From an uncultured bacterium (GTDB lineage: Bacteria; Planctomycetota; UBA1135; GCA-002686595), in the NCBI GenBank assembly GCA_913058555.1, contig CAJXRJ010000041.1:1-19754 (forward strand): 19,754 nt of DNA, in the 5' to 3' direction. The number at the start of each line of letters is the position of its first letter. Within the stretch, counting starts at the first letter, position 1. Under the pieces are notes generated by a model, which searched no databases, had not been told where the DNA came from, and worked only from the letters and a program-made list of their open reading frames with translations. Of the stretch, positions 7,936-14,878 are shown in pieces. The translations under genes were made by a program, and so were the position numbers.

Positions 7936-9576
7936 ATGTCCCGCCGTCGAACTGTTCTGATCTTGGTGCTGGTCGGGCTGCTCTTGCGCGCCGTACCCGT
8001 TCTTTGGGGGTCGACGTTCCTGAACGACGAACAGTTCAGCATGCATCCGGACGAGCCCAAGATCGTGCGTGCGATCGACTCCTTCCCGGACACGCTGACG
8101 ACGTACCACGACTATCGCTACCCGCATCTTCTGCACACGGGGATCGGGCTGCTCTGGTGGCCGGTGCGTGGGGCCATGGGGCTCGAGCTGCCGGAGCAGA
8201 GCCTGCCGGGCCAGCCGAGCTACGAGCGGGCGCTCGTGTTCTCACGGGTGGTGGTGCTCCTTGTTTTTGGGCTTGGGCTCCTGGTGCTCCTCGCCAAATT
8301 CGCGCGGCGGCTGGGCCGGCCGGAATGGGCCCCGTGGTTCGTCGCCGCGGGATCGGTCCAACCGCTCCTCGTCGGCAACACGGCGCTCGCCCAGACGGAC
8401 GTCACGGGCGCGACGCTGCTCTTCCTCGTGTTCTACGTCCTCTTGCGCATCGAGAAGACCCCCGCGATTGGCAACCGCCACGCGTTGCTTCTCGGGTTCG
8501 TGCAAGGCCTGAGCGTCGTGACGAGATACGTGAACCTGGCCGCCTGCGCGGGGTCCTTGTTGGTCCTCGTGATGGCGATGCGGCGCGGTGCGGCGGCGCC
8601 CCGGGATCTGCCGAGGATCCTGGGCCTCTGGCTACTGGCTTTCGCCGGCGCGGTGATCGCCTTCATGCCCGGAATCCTCTACGACTTCGAGTGGTTCAAG
8701 AAGGCCATAGAATACGAATTCCAGAGCAAGATCCGGCTCGACGCGTTCTCGCCCAGCATCGTGCTCGAACAGGCTGAGCTCGGGTGTCCGGTGTGGGTTT
8801 TGATCCCGGGGCTCGTGGGCGCAGTGATCCTGATCCTGCGTACTCGCTCGTGGGCGATCGCCGCGTCCGTCTTGACCCTGGCGCTCTACTTCGCGACGAC
8901 CTATCGCGTACTCCGGGCCGACTACATGATGCCGCTCCTCCCGATGGCCGCGGTCTTTGTGGGGACTCTGCTTGGGACGCTTTGGAATGGGAAGGGAGGG
9001 AAAGCCCCCCGGGTGGCAGCTCTGGCCTACGTGATGTTCGGGCTTGCGGCTTCCGGCAAGGCCGTGGTCGACCGGTACCGCGCCGATTCCCTCTACCGCT
9101 TCAATCACTGGCTGCACGGGGAGGTCGCGCCCCAGACGCTTGGGCTGGCGCCCACGGTCCGCGGAGTGGGCCTTGGCGTGCCGATGCTGCCCGACGGGTA
9201 CTCCTTCGTTTCGGTCCACGAGCGGCCCGAGTGGATTGTCGTGCCAGGCCGGTACGCCCGACAGGTGGAGAACCTCAGCCAAGACCCCGCTTACTACGGG
9301 AACCTCGGCGTGATCTTGGACCTGGAGACGAAGAGCCTCGGGAAGATGACGCCGAAGGACTTCGACTTCTACGACGACATCCTCACGGGCCGTGACGGAT
9401 TCAGACCCTTCGGGGGGGCGCGCGAGATCGAGCCCTTCGACTACGAGTTGCACGTCACGTTCGAGCGACCGAGCCGGCACCTCGACATGGCGCCAGAATC
9501 CCTCGAGGTGTATCGGCGCGCCCAGCCGAAGGATGTCGCGCCTAAGAGCCCGCCGCGGCAGGCTGCGCCGCGCTAG
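7936..9576 (+). CDS. Polytopic membrane glycosyltransferase, GT-C superfamily (GT39/ArnT-like)
   Basis: The product has 546 residues from ATG 7936. The open frame extends upstream without membrane or domain character, whereas MSRRRTVLILVLVG begins a normal inside-positive first membrane helix. About ten hydrophobic helices are visible at roughly 5-22, 100-122, 131-148, 156-172, 184-215, 229-249, 284-301, 306-323, 331-350 and 360-377. They are followed by a soluble C-terminal part of about 165 residues. The first extracytoplasmic loop holds NDEQFSMHPDEP with acidic pair D39-E40, the position and style of the catalytic Asp/Glu in GT-C enzymes. Such enzymes move a sugar from a polyprenyl-phosphate donor to protein or glycan acceptors at the outer face of the membrane; donor and acceptor cannot be told here. 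The gene stands alone, divergent from DUF1569, and its 3' end overlaps the convergent channel gene by 35 nt. Confidence 0.8.
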   Translation: MSRRRTVLILVLVGLLLRAVPVLWGSTFLNDEQFSMHPDEPKIVRAIDSFPDTLTTYHDYRYPHLLHTGIGLLWWPVRGAMGLELPEQSLPGQPSYERALVFSRVVVLLVFGLGLLVLLAKFARRLGRPEWAPWFVAAGSVQPLLVGNTALAQTDVTGATLLFLVFYVLLRIEKTPAIGNRHALLLGFVQGLSVVTRYVNLAACAGSLLVLVMAMRRGAAAPRDLPRILGLWLLAFAGAVIAFMPGILYDFEWFKKAIEYEFQSKIRLDAFSPSIVLEQAELGCPVWVLIPGLVGAVILILRTRSWAIAASVLTLALYFATTYRVLRADYMMPLLPMAAVFVGTLLGTLWNGKGGKAPRVAALAYVMFGLAASGKAVVDRYRADSLYRFNHWLHGEVAPQTLGLAPTVRGVGLGVPMLPDGYSFVSVHERPEWIVVPGRYARQVENLSQDPAYYGNLGVILDLETKSLGKMTPKDFDFYDDILTGRDGFRPFGGAREIEPFDYELHVTFERPSRHLDMAPESLEVYRRAQPKDVAPKSPPRQAAPR

Positions 9577-10885
9577 GGGAGCCGCTGATCGCTCGGAAAT
9601 CTGCCCCTGCGGGTCTTTGGAACGGGTGCAGGCCGAATTCTGGGAGCACGGCGAGGAGGTGGTCGAAGATGTCGCCGATGAGGCCTTCGTATTGGATCCA
9701 GCGCTGTTCGCGGCTGAAGACGTAGATCTCGATGGGGATGCCTTCGGTCGTGGGCGCGAGCTGGCGCACGAGGAAGGTCATGCTCGTGGAGATCTCCGGG
9801 AGGGACGCGAGGTAGGCGCCCATGTAGGCCCGCAGGGTCCCGAGGTTGGTCATGTGGCGGCCGTTCGCCAGGCAGGACGTATCCACGCCGGACTTTGCGT
9901 TCGACTCCTCGATCTCGGCCGCCCGTGATTCCAAGTAACCCTGGAGGAGTTCCACCCGTTTGAGGCGTTCGATGTCCTCGGCGCTCAGGAACCGAACGCT
10001 TGTCATGTCGATGCTGAGGGATCGCTTGATCCGTCGGCCCCCGGACTCCGTCATGCCGCGCCAGTTCTTGAAGCTGTCCGACATGAACGCGGGGGTGGGA
10101 ATGGTCGACACCGTCTTATCCCAGTTCTGCACCTTGACCGTGTGCAGCCCAATATCGATCACGTCGCCGTCGGCACCGTAGGTGTCCATGGCGATCCAGT
10201 CGCCCACGCGCACCATGTCGTTGGTGGCGATCTGGATGCTGGCGACGAATCCGAGGATCGAGTCCTTGAAGACCAAGATCAGGATGGCCGTCATGGCGCC
10301 GAGGCCCGTCAAGAGGGCCCACGGCGACTTGTTCAGGATCATCGCGACGACGAAGATGGTGGCCGCGGCCCAGAGCACAATCTTGGCCACCTGAACGTAG
10401 CTTCGAATCGGCTTGTCCTTGGTGCTCTCCGTGCGTCGCCCCAAGGTGATGAGGCTGTCGAGGAGCGCGCTGAGGGCACGCGCAGCGGCGAGGATGATCC
10501 AGACGTTGGCGGCGCGCCGAAGTATCTCGAAGTAGGGACTGCCCACTTCGAAGAGAGCCGGCGCAGACGTGTAGAGCACCACGGCGGGGGCCACGTGCGC
10601 GAGCTTCTCGAACACCTTGTGCTCGATCAGTGGGTCGTCCCACTTGGCGTCCGAGCGTTGGATCAGCGCGCGGACCGCCTTGACAAGTACACGCTTGGCG
10701 AGCTGGTCGGCGAGCCACGCGCCCGCGATGACCGCGACCCAAATCCCGCTCCCCCGGATCACGTCCGGGAAGGGAACCGGAAACCCTTCGGGTGGCGCGG
10801 CCGCGCTGGTGAGAGCGAGGACGGCGATGAGCGGTAGTGAGTACCGGATGGCGCGGCAGGAGCGATCGGCGGGTGACGGGGTCAT
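9542..10885 (-). CDS. MscS-family mechanosensitive ion channel, YbdG-like
   Basis: The product has 447 residues from ATG 10885. An upstream in-frame ATG at 10954 lies inside the hairpin that follows the neighbouring gene, so I rejected it. The N-terminus has a hydrophobic segment ending in LTSAAA (possible signal peptide), then several membrane helices. The MscS pore helix and beta-domain start are clear: LLTGLGAMTAILILVFKD at about 190-207, then GFVASIQI, RVGDWIAM at about 225 and the beta-barrel stretch VKVQNWDKTVSTIPT. The C-terminal region contains HMTNLGTLRAYMGAYL, characteristic of the YbdG/miniconductance branch rather than classic MscS. The channel would open under membrane tension and release solutes on osmotic downshock. 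The size is close to E. coli YbdG (about 415 residues). It is probably monocistronic. Confidence 0.9.
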   Translation of the reverse strand: MTPSPADRSCRAIRYSLPLIAVLALTSAAAPPEGFPVPFPDVIRGSGIWVAVIAGAWLADQLAKRVLVKAVRALIQRSDAKWDDPLIEHKVFEKLAHVAPAVVLYTSAPALFEVGSPYFEILRRAANVWIILAAARALSALLDSLITLGRRTESTKDKPIRSYVQVAKIVLWAAATIFVVAMILNKSPWALLTGLGAMTAILILVFKDSILGFVASIQIATNDMVRVGDWIAMDTYGADGDVIDIGLHTVKVQNWDKTVSTIPTPAFMSDSFKNWRGMTESGGRRIKRSLSIDMTSVRFLSAEDIERLKRVELLQGYLESRAAEIEESNAKSGVDTSCLANGRHMTNLGTLRAYMGAYLASLPEISTSMTFLVRQLAPTTEGIPIEIYVFSREQRWIQYEGLIGDIFDHLLAVLPEFGLHPFQRPAGADFRAISGSPSAAQPAAAGS

Positions 10886-10944
10886 GGCGCTTGCAGTCTG
10901 CCGCGCCCTGCCCAGATCCGGAAGCCGTGAGCCGTGAACCCGAA

Positions 10945-10997
10945 TGCCGGGCATCCGAAGAAAGGGAAGAGGGTCCCTATTCTCCGGATGCCCGGCA
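10945..10997 (-). terminator. Long perfect-stem hairpin downstream of the FG-GAP gene
   Basis: TGCCGGGCATCCG (10945-10957) and CGGATGCCCGGCA (10985-10997) are exact reverse complements. After one A/C mismatch the stem continues for four more pairs (10959-10962 with 10980-10983). It begins 6 nt past the stop codon of the FG-GAP gene and about 60 nt before the start of the channel gene. This placement suits a transcription terminator or an mRNA 3'-end stabiliser. No T-tract follows on the minus strand, so a classic rho-independent mechanism is not shown. A tandem 7-bp repeat (GCCGTGA twice, 10924-10937) lies next to it. Confidence 0.6.
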
Positions 10998-11003
10998 CTC
11001 CCA

Positions 11004-13685
11004 TCAGAGGAACATCACGGACACCGCGGACGTGAAGTTGGAGGTGGGCACTCCCGCGTCCGTGTCCCGGTGCCAGGCTTGGAAATGCCAGGTGCTGCCA
11101 GGGAGGGCGGCGGTCGTTCCGGTCGGCGTCGGGAGGGCGGCTGGATCTGCGTCGATTCCGAACTCGCCCCCGGCGCCCGCCTGCACGATCTGGCCCGGCC
11201 CGATGAAGCGGCCGATCGAGCCGCCGAGGCACAGGACGCCGATCGAATTCGTCGCCGTGATGAGGTCGGTGTTTTGGCTCGTGATGAAGATCCCGAACGC
11301 CTGGGGGGGGAGGGAGGTCGCCGTGAGACGCAGGCTTGCCTGGCTGAGCTGAGCGCAGCCAGAAGCGTTGATCTCACCGCCCACCCCGGTCGCGTTGGGC
11401 ACGGCCCCCAGGCAATAGGGCACGCCGATATTGCCTTTCGCCAGGGACCTCACCACGCCCACGTCGTCGTTCCGCACCCCCGCGAGGAAGATGTCGTCAT
11501 CGCCATCGCCGTCCGCGTCGCCAGTGGCGATGGTCGCAAAGAGGCCAAAGCCTTCGTAGACCGATTGCCGCGGGAAGAACGCCCGCGTCCCGCGGGAGCG
11601 GTAGACCAAGATGCCGTTCGGGCTGCCTGGGAAGAGGGAACCGTCGACGACGAAGTCGTCGTTCCCATCCCCGTCGAAGTCGCCCACTTGCACCTCGAAG
11701 GTCGTGGTCGCCGGTGTTTCCACGACTTGTTCGACGCCGACGAAGCCGGTGCCAAGGCCGTAGCAGACGCTCAGGATTCCGCCGAAACCCTGTGGCTCGT
11801 TGGAGCGGCAGAGCAGGTCGTGCACCCCATCGCCGTCGAAGTCTCCGGTCAGGAGCAAGGACTCGTTGAACGTCCGTTGTGCCGAGGTGATGGAGCCCAC
11901 ATGCTGGGCAGGGGCGAACTGGCCGGTCCCATTGTTGAGGTGGCCGATCCAGCGGGCCGGTCCGTTGATCCCTATGCGGCCGACCCGATGGAGCAAGTCC
12001 AGGCTGCCGTCTCCATCGAGGTCCATGGCGACGGTGTTGCTGCGAATGTCCCCGGTGGGGTCGAGCGTCTGGGCCGCGCCGAAGGCTCCTCCGCCAAGGC
12101 CAGCCTGCCACTGGAGGGCTGAGGGGGTCTGGGACGTGCGGACCCAGTCCAGCAGCCCGTCGCCGTTCAGATCGGCGAAGAGGTCGAGGTCCTCATCTTG
12201 GAAAGTGGTGGTGAACCCCGTCAGCTGGGTCCTCGCCGCGAAGTTGCCGAGGCCGTCGTTCTCGTACCACGCGGGTCGGTGCGTGCCGTTGAGGAGCCGA
12301 ACAATGTCTGTGTCGCCATCGCCGTCCAGGTCCACCGCCTGCGGCAGCTCACGCCCGCCGTTGAACTCGAAGATGGCCCGGGGCGACTGGAAGCCACCGG
12401 CCCCGTCCGTGGGCCACCAAAGGCAGCGATCCGACTCGCTGGAGACGGTGAGGAAGCCGTGCATCCCATCCCCGTTGAAGTCCGCGGCGACGGTTCGAAG
12501 GGGGTCAAGGGCTGTCCGCGTGATCTCCTCGGCCTGTCCCGCAAAGTCGGGGCCTGCGGAGGTTGGGTCCTCTGGCCTGCGGGTCACGGTGCCAGATTCT
12601 GTCGCAGAGAATAGCTCCAAGACGCCGTCGAGGTCCGAGTCGCCCACGGTCATCGATAGAACATCGCTGCCTTCGCGGGGAAGTGGGCGCCCGAAGTCGA
12701 GCCCGCCGCCGGGGAAACCTGGTGAGACGATGACGCGCGCGCCGAAGCTCCCGAGGCTCTCGAGCAGGTCGATGGTTCCGTTGCCGTCGAAGTCCCCAAA
12801 GAGAACGTCAAGCAGCGTTCCCGTGGTGGATCGAAGGATGAATGGAGCCGCGAACGTCCCATCGCCGTATCCGCGATAGAAGACGTGGTCGGACCTGAGG
12901 TTCGAAACGTAGGAGACGACCAGGTCGACGACTCCGTCCGTATTCTGATCGTGGGCGGAGACCACGGCGCCCCCGAGGAGGCTGCCCGCTGGCGCCGGTA
13001 CCTGGCCCGCAAGCGTGAAGGTTCCGCCGCCTCCGTTGTCGTAGACAAACGTCTCGGACAGGCCAGTGACCACGATGTCGAGGTCCCCGTCGGCGTCGAA
13101 ATCTCCAGCGTCCACGTCGGACACCGACCCTGCGACGGTGATGGGAACCTGCACATTGAAAACGCCGCCTCCATCGTTCGTGCAGATGGCGACGGGTGAC
13201 ATGGCCCCGACACCTCCGCGATCGAGGCAGGTCAGGATGTCGGTCCAACCGTCCCCATTCATATCCACGAGCCGGATGCGAGCGGCCGCGTCGGGAAGGA
13301 CCGCATTCATCGCGAAGACCGTGACAGGGACGGCGAAGCTTGCTCCGCCAAGGTTCTCAAGCCATGAAACGGCAGGGCCGTCCGTGACGACGCACAGGTC
13401 TTGGTCCCCATCGCGATCGAGGTCGGCGGTCCGAATGTCGCGGATCGTGCCAGGCGCAAATCCGATGGACCGAGCCATGGGGTACGGATCTTGGGCGCCC
13501 TGCCGAAGCCAAAGGAAGATCTCACCGGACAGGCGGGACCCCGCGACGAGGTCCATGAGACCGTCCCCGTCGATGTCGACGACTTGGACCGCTGTGGCGG
13601 ATTCGATATCGAGGCTCAGGACCTCGAAGTTGTCGAACTGAGGGGCTGGGGCCGCTGCGAGGAGGAGCGTGAGTGGGATGGGCAT
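11004..13685 (-). CDS. Secreted FG-GAP/VCBS repeat protein with conserved C-terminal domain
   Basis: The product has 893 residues from ATG 13685, supported by AGGAAG 6 nt upstream. A short hydrophobic N-terminus (MPIPLTLLLAAAPAPQ) acts as a probable signal peptide, though it lacks basic residues. From about residue 35 to 740 there are about 14 copies of the calcium-loop motif D-x-D/N-x-D/N-G-x-x-D (for example DIDGDGLMDL, DMNGDGWTDI, DLDGDGDTDI, DADGDGDDDI). This is the FG-GAP/VCBS repeat, which builds integrin-like beta-propellers, so one or two seven-bladed propellers are likely. Residues 754-893 form a separate domain: GVPYCLGAVPNATG, two central Cys, LCLGGSIGRF, WHFQAWHRD and a terminal SNFTSAVSVMFL strand. 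I recall this C-terminal domain on many secreted proteins of some planctomycetes, but I cannot verify that here. The protein is probably extracellular or surface-attached, with adhesion or calcium binding; no enzymatic motif is visible. Confidence 0.9.
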   Translation of the reverse strand: MPIPLTLLLAAAPAPQFDNFEVLSLDIESATAVQVVDIDGDGLMDLVAGSRLSGEIFLWLRQGAQDPYPMARSIGFAPGTIRDIRTADLDRDGDQDLCVVTDGPAVSWLENLGGASFAVPVTVFAMNAVLPDAAARIRLVDMNGDGWTDILTCLDRGGVGAMSPVAICTNDGGGVFNVQVPITVAGSVSDVDAGDFDADGDLDIVVTGLSETFVYDNGGGGTFTLAGQVPAPAGSLLGGAVVSAHDQNTDGVVDLVVSYVSNLRSDHVFYRGYGDGTFAAPFILRSTTGTLLDVLFGDFDGNGTIDLLESLGSFGARVIVSPGFPGGGLDFGRPLPREGSDVLSMTVGDSDLDGVLELFSATESGTVTRRPEDPTSAGPDFAGQAEEITRTALDPLRTVAADFNGDGMHGFLTVSSESDRCLWWPTDGAGGFQSPRAIFEFNGGRELPQAVDLDGDGDTDIVRLLNGTHRPAWYENDGLGNFAARTQLTGFTTTFQDEDLDLFADLNGDGLLDWVRTSQTPSALQWQAGLGGGAFGAAQTLDPTGDIRSNTVAMDLDGDGSLDLLHRVGRIGINGPARWIGHLNNGTGQFAPAQHVGSITSAQRTFNESLLLTGDFDGDGVHDLLCRSNEPQGFGGILSVCYGLGTGFVGVEQVVETPATTTFEVQVGDFDGDGNDDFVVDGSLFPGSPNGILVYRSRGTRAFFPRQSVYEGFGLFATIATGDADGDGDDDIFLAGVRNDDVGVVRSLAKGNIGVPYCLGAVPNATGVGGEINASGCAQLSQASLRLTATSLPPQAFGIFITSQNTDLITATNSIGVLCLGGSIGRFIGPGQIVQAGAGGEFGIDADPAALPTPTGTTAALPGSTWHFQAWHRDTDAGVPTSNFTSAVSVMFL

Positions 13686-13691
13686 GGTGGG

Positions 13692-13697
13692 CTTCCT
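13692..13697 (-). promoter_or_regulatory. Shine-Dalgarno site of the FG-GAP gene
   Basis: On the minus strand AGGAAG lies 6 nt before ATG 13685 (AGGA core 8 nt before it). It is one of the few good ribosome sites in the window and fixes the start of a gene whose signal peptide is unusually short. Confidence 0.6.
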
Positions 13698-13912
13698 GCG
13701 AGTGAAGTCGGGTGCCGCGGAGGGGCGGCGGTGCGAGGGGAGAAGGTGCGTGCCCGAACGACCAGGGAAGTGGGAAGTCTCCGGGGCCGGGCGTCGCTCC
13801 CGTTCCAGTGTAGGTGCCAGCGTTCATTTGCCACGGGGGATCGGGGCCCCGGGGGCCCACGATTCCCAAGGCTGGCCCGCAACCCTTGGCGGATCCATCC
13901 GTGTTCAGTGGC

Positions 13913-14662
13913 ATGAGCCAGCCGTCCCTGGAGGATCCATCGCATCGGGAGGAGTGCGGCAATGTGTCGCGAGGGGGCTCGGCGGCGGAGCTGATCGCCT
14001 GCCTAACCTCCCGCCGGGGTCCACGTCGGAGCCCACGTGAGGGGGCGTCCGGCCCCGGGCCCTCCGGGGAGGCGCGCGCAGCTCCGTCGGGCTCCAGCTC
14101 GGAGCCCCAGGCTCCCTCCCGGGTGGAGACGGCCCTAGCCACCCACGGGCTCCATCGGCTGTCGCGCTTCACCGCGCCCGAGCTCGTGCGGGAGTGCGGT
14201 CTCACAATGGGACATGCGCGCCGGGTGGCGGCGGCCTTCGCGCTGGGTAGGAGCGTCGAGCAGTCTCGGATCGGCGAGCGCCCGAGCCTGAAGCATCCCT
14301 CGGCCGTGGCGAGACTCATGGCCCCACTGCTCCGGGGACTGGAGGTTGAGGCATTCCACGCCCTCTACCTCGACGCCCGGCATCGCCTGAAGGGGCGGGT
14401 TCTGGTGGGCCAGGGGACCCTCACTTCGGCCCCGGTCCATCCGCGCGAGGTCTATGGGCCTGCCGTTCGTCTAGCCGCAGCGGCGGTCATCGTCGTCCAC
14501 AATCACCCCTCGGGAGATCCTGAGCCCAGCGCCGCGGACCGCGAGGTGACCGAGCGGCTCGTGGGGGCGGGCGTGATCGTCGGTGTCCCGCTCCTGGACC
14601 ATCTGATCTGGGCCGATGGGGCCTGGACATCCCTCCGCGAGTCCGGTGATTGGCCCGGATGA
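13913..14662 (+). CDS. RadC family protein (MPN/JAB metalloprotease-like domain)
   Basis: The product has 249 residues from ATG 13913; a GTG at 13814 would add 33 residues and cannot be excluded, since neither start has a Shine-Dalgarno site. The C-terminal half is a clear RadC JAMM/MPN+ domain. The catalytic Glu is E146 (EVEAFHALYLDARHRL), and the zinc motif HNHPSGDPEPSAAD spans 196-209 (H196, H198, D209), followed by LLDHLIWADG. All expected metal ligands are present. The N-terminal part is unusual. SAAELIACLTSRRG (23-36) matches the family's SDAELLALLLRTG, but a Pro/Ser/Gly/Arg-rich stretch (37-70) then intrudes before the helix-hairpin-helix region (71-115), whose GxGxxKA-type hairpin is degenerate (GLTMGHARRV). 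RadC was named for DNA repair, but that role is doubtful and its function is unresolved. It stands alone between a divergent gene and the FHA operon. Confidence 0.88.
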   Translation: MSQPSLEDPSHREECGNVSRGGSAAELIACLTSRRGPRRSPREGASGPGPSGEARAAPSGSSSEPQAPSRVETALATHGLHRLSRFTAPELVRECGLTMGHARRVAAAFALGRSVEQSRIGERPSLKHPSAVARLMAPLLRGLEVEAFHALYLDARHRLKGRVLVGQGTLTSAPVHPREVYGPAVRLAAAAVIVVHNHPSGDPEPSAADREVTERLVGAGVIVGVPLLDHLIWADGAWTSLRESGDWPG

Positions 14663-14878
14663 CGCACCCCTTGACCCTGTCTCGAAGAGAGGGCGAAGAT
14701 CAGGATCCGGTCCTTCACTGTATTTCATGCGCCTTACGCGGGCCGACTCCCAGTCTCAGTCAGGGGAAGGAACCCGCCCCCGTGCTCGGGTGGAGCAGGC
14801 GGAATCAGTAACCTTGCCGCCCCCGCGGCGTAGTCCCTCCGCCCCGGTGTACATCTCGATCTCCCACAGCCCACGTCC
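14663..14878. other. Noncoding gap before the FHA-led operon
   Basis: These 216 bases hold no credible gene. A weak imperfect hairpin (CCC-TG-TCTC, GAA loop, GAGA-GGG; 14675-14693) lies 12 nt after the RadC stop and may act as a terminator, but no T-tract follows. The promoter for the FHA/PilMN/PilO operon should lie here; TTGACC at 14671 resembles a -35 box but has only a poor -10 partner. Confidence 0.3.

Noticed and set aside
10886..10954. Upstream start (ATG 10954) for the MscS-like channel
   Set aside because: The start codon lies inside the 10945-10997 hairpin, and the added residues have no membrane or family character; ATG 10885 leads into the hydrophobic N-terminus.
10944..12122. 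Open frame of about 390 codons on the plus strand opposite the FG-GAP gene
   Set aside because: It is antisense to clear FG-GAP repeats. Its Glu/Val/Ala-rich translation reflects reverse complement of the Asp-Gly codons and shows no family.
13842..13851. Perfect 10-bp palindrome CGGGGCCCCG upstream of RadC
   Set aside because: It is pure G/C in a very GC-rich region, so chance is likely; no other operator-like feature is nearby.
13913..14662. RadC as marker of a mobile or anti-phage island
   Set aside because: RadC-like genes often occur in such islands, but no integrase, phage, plasmid or defence gene is adjacent, and the neighbours look chromosomal.
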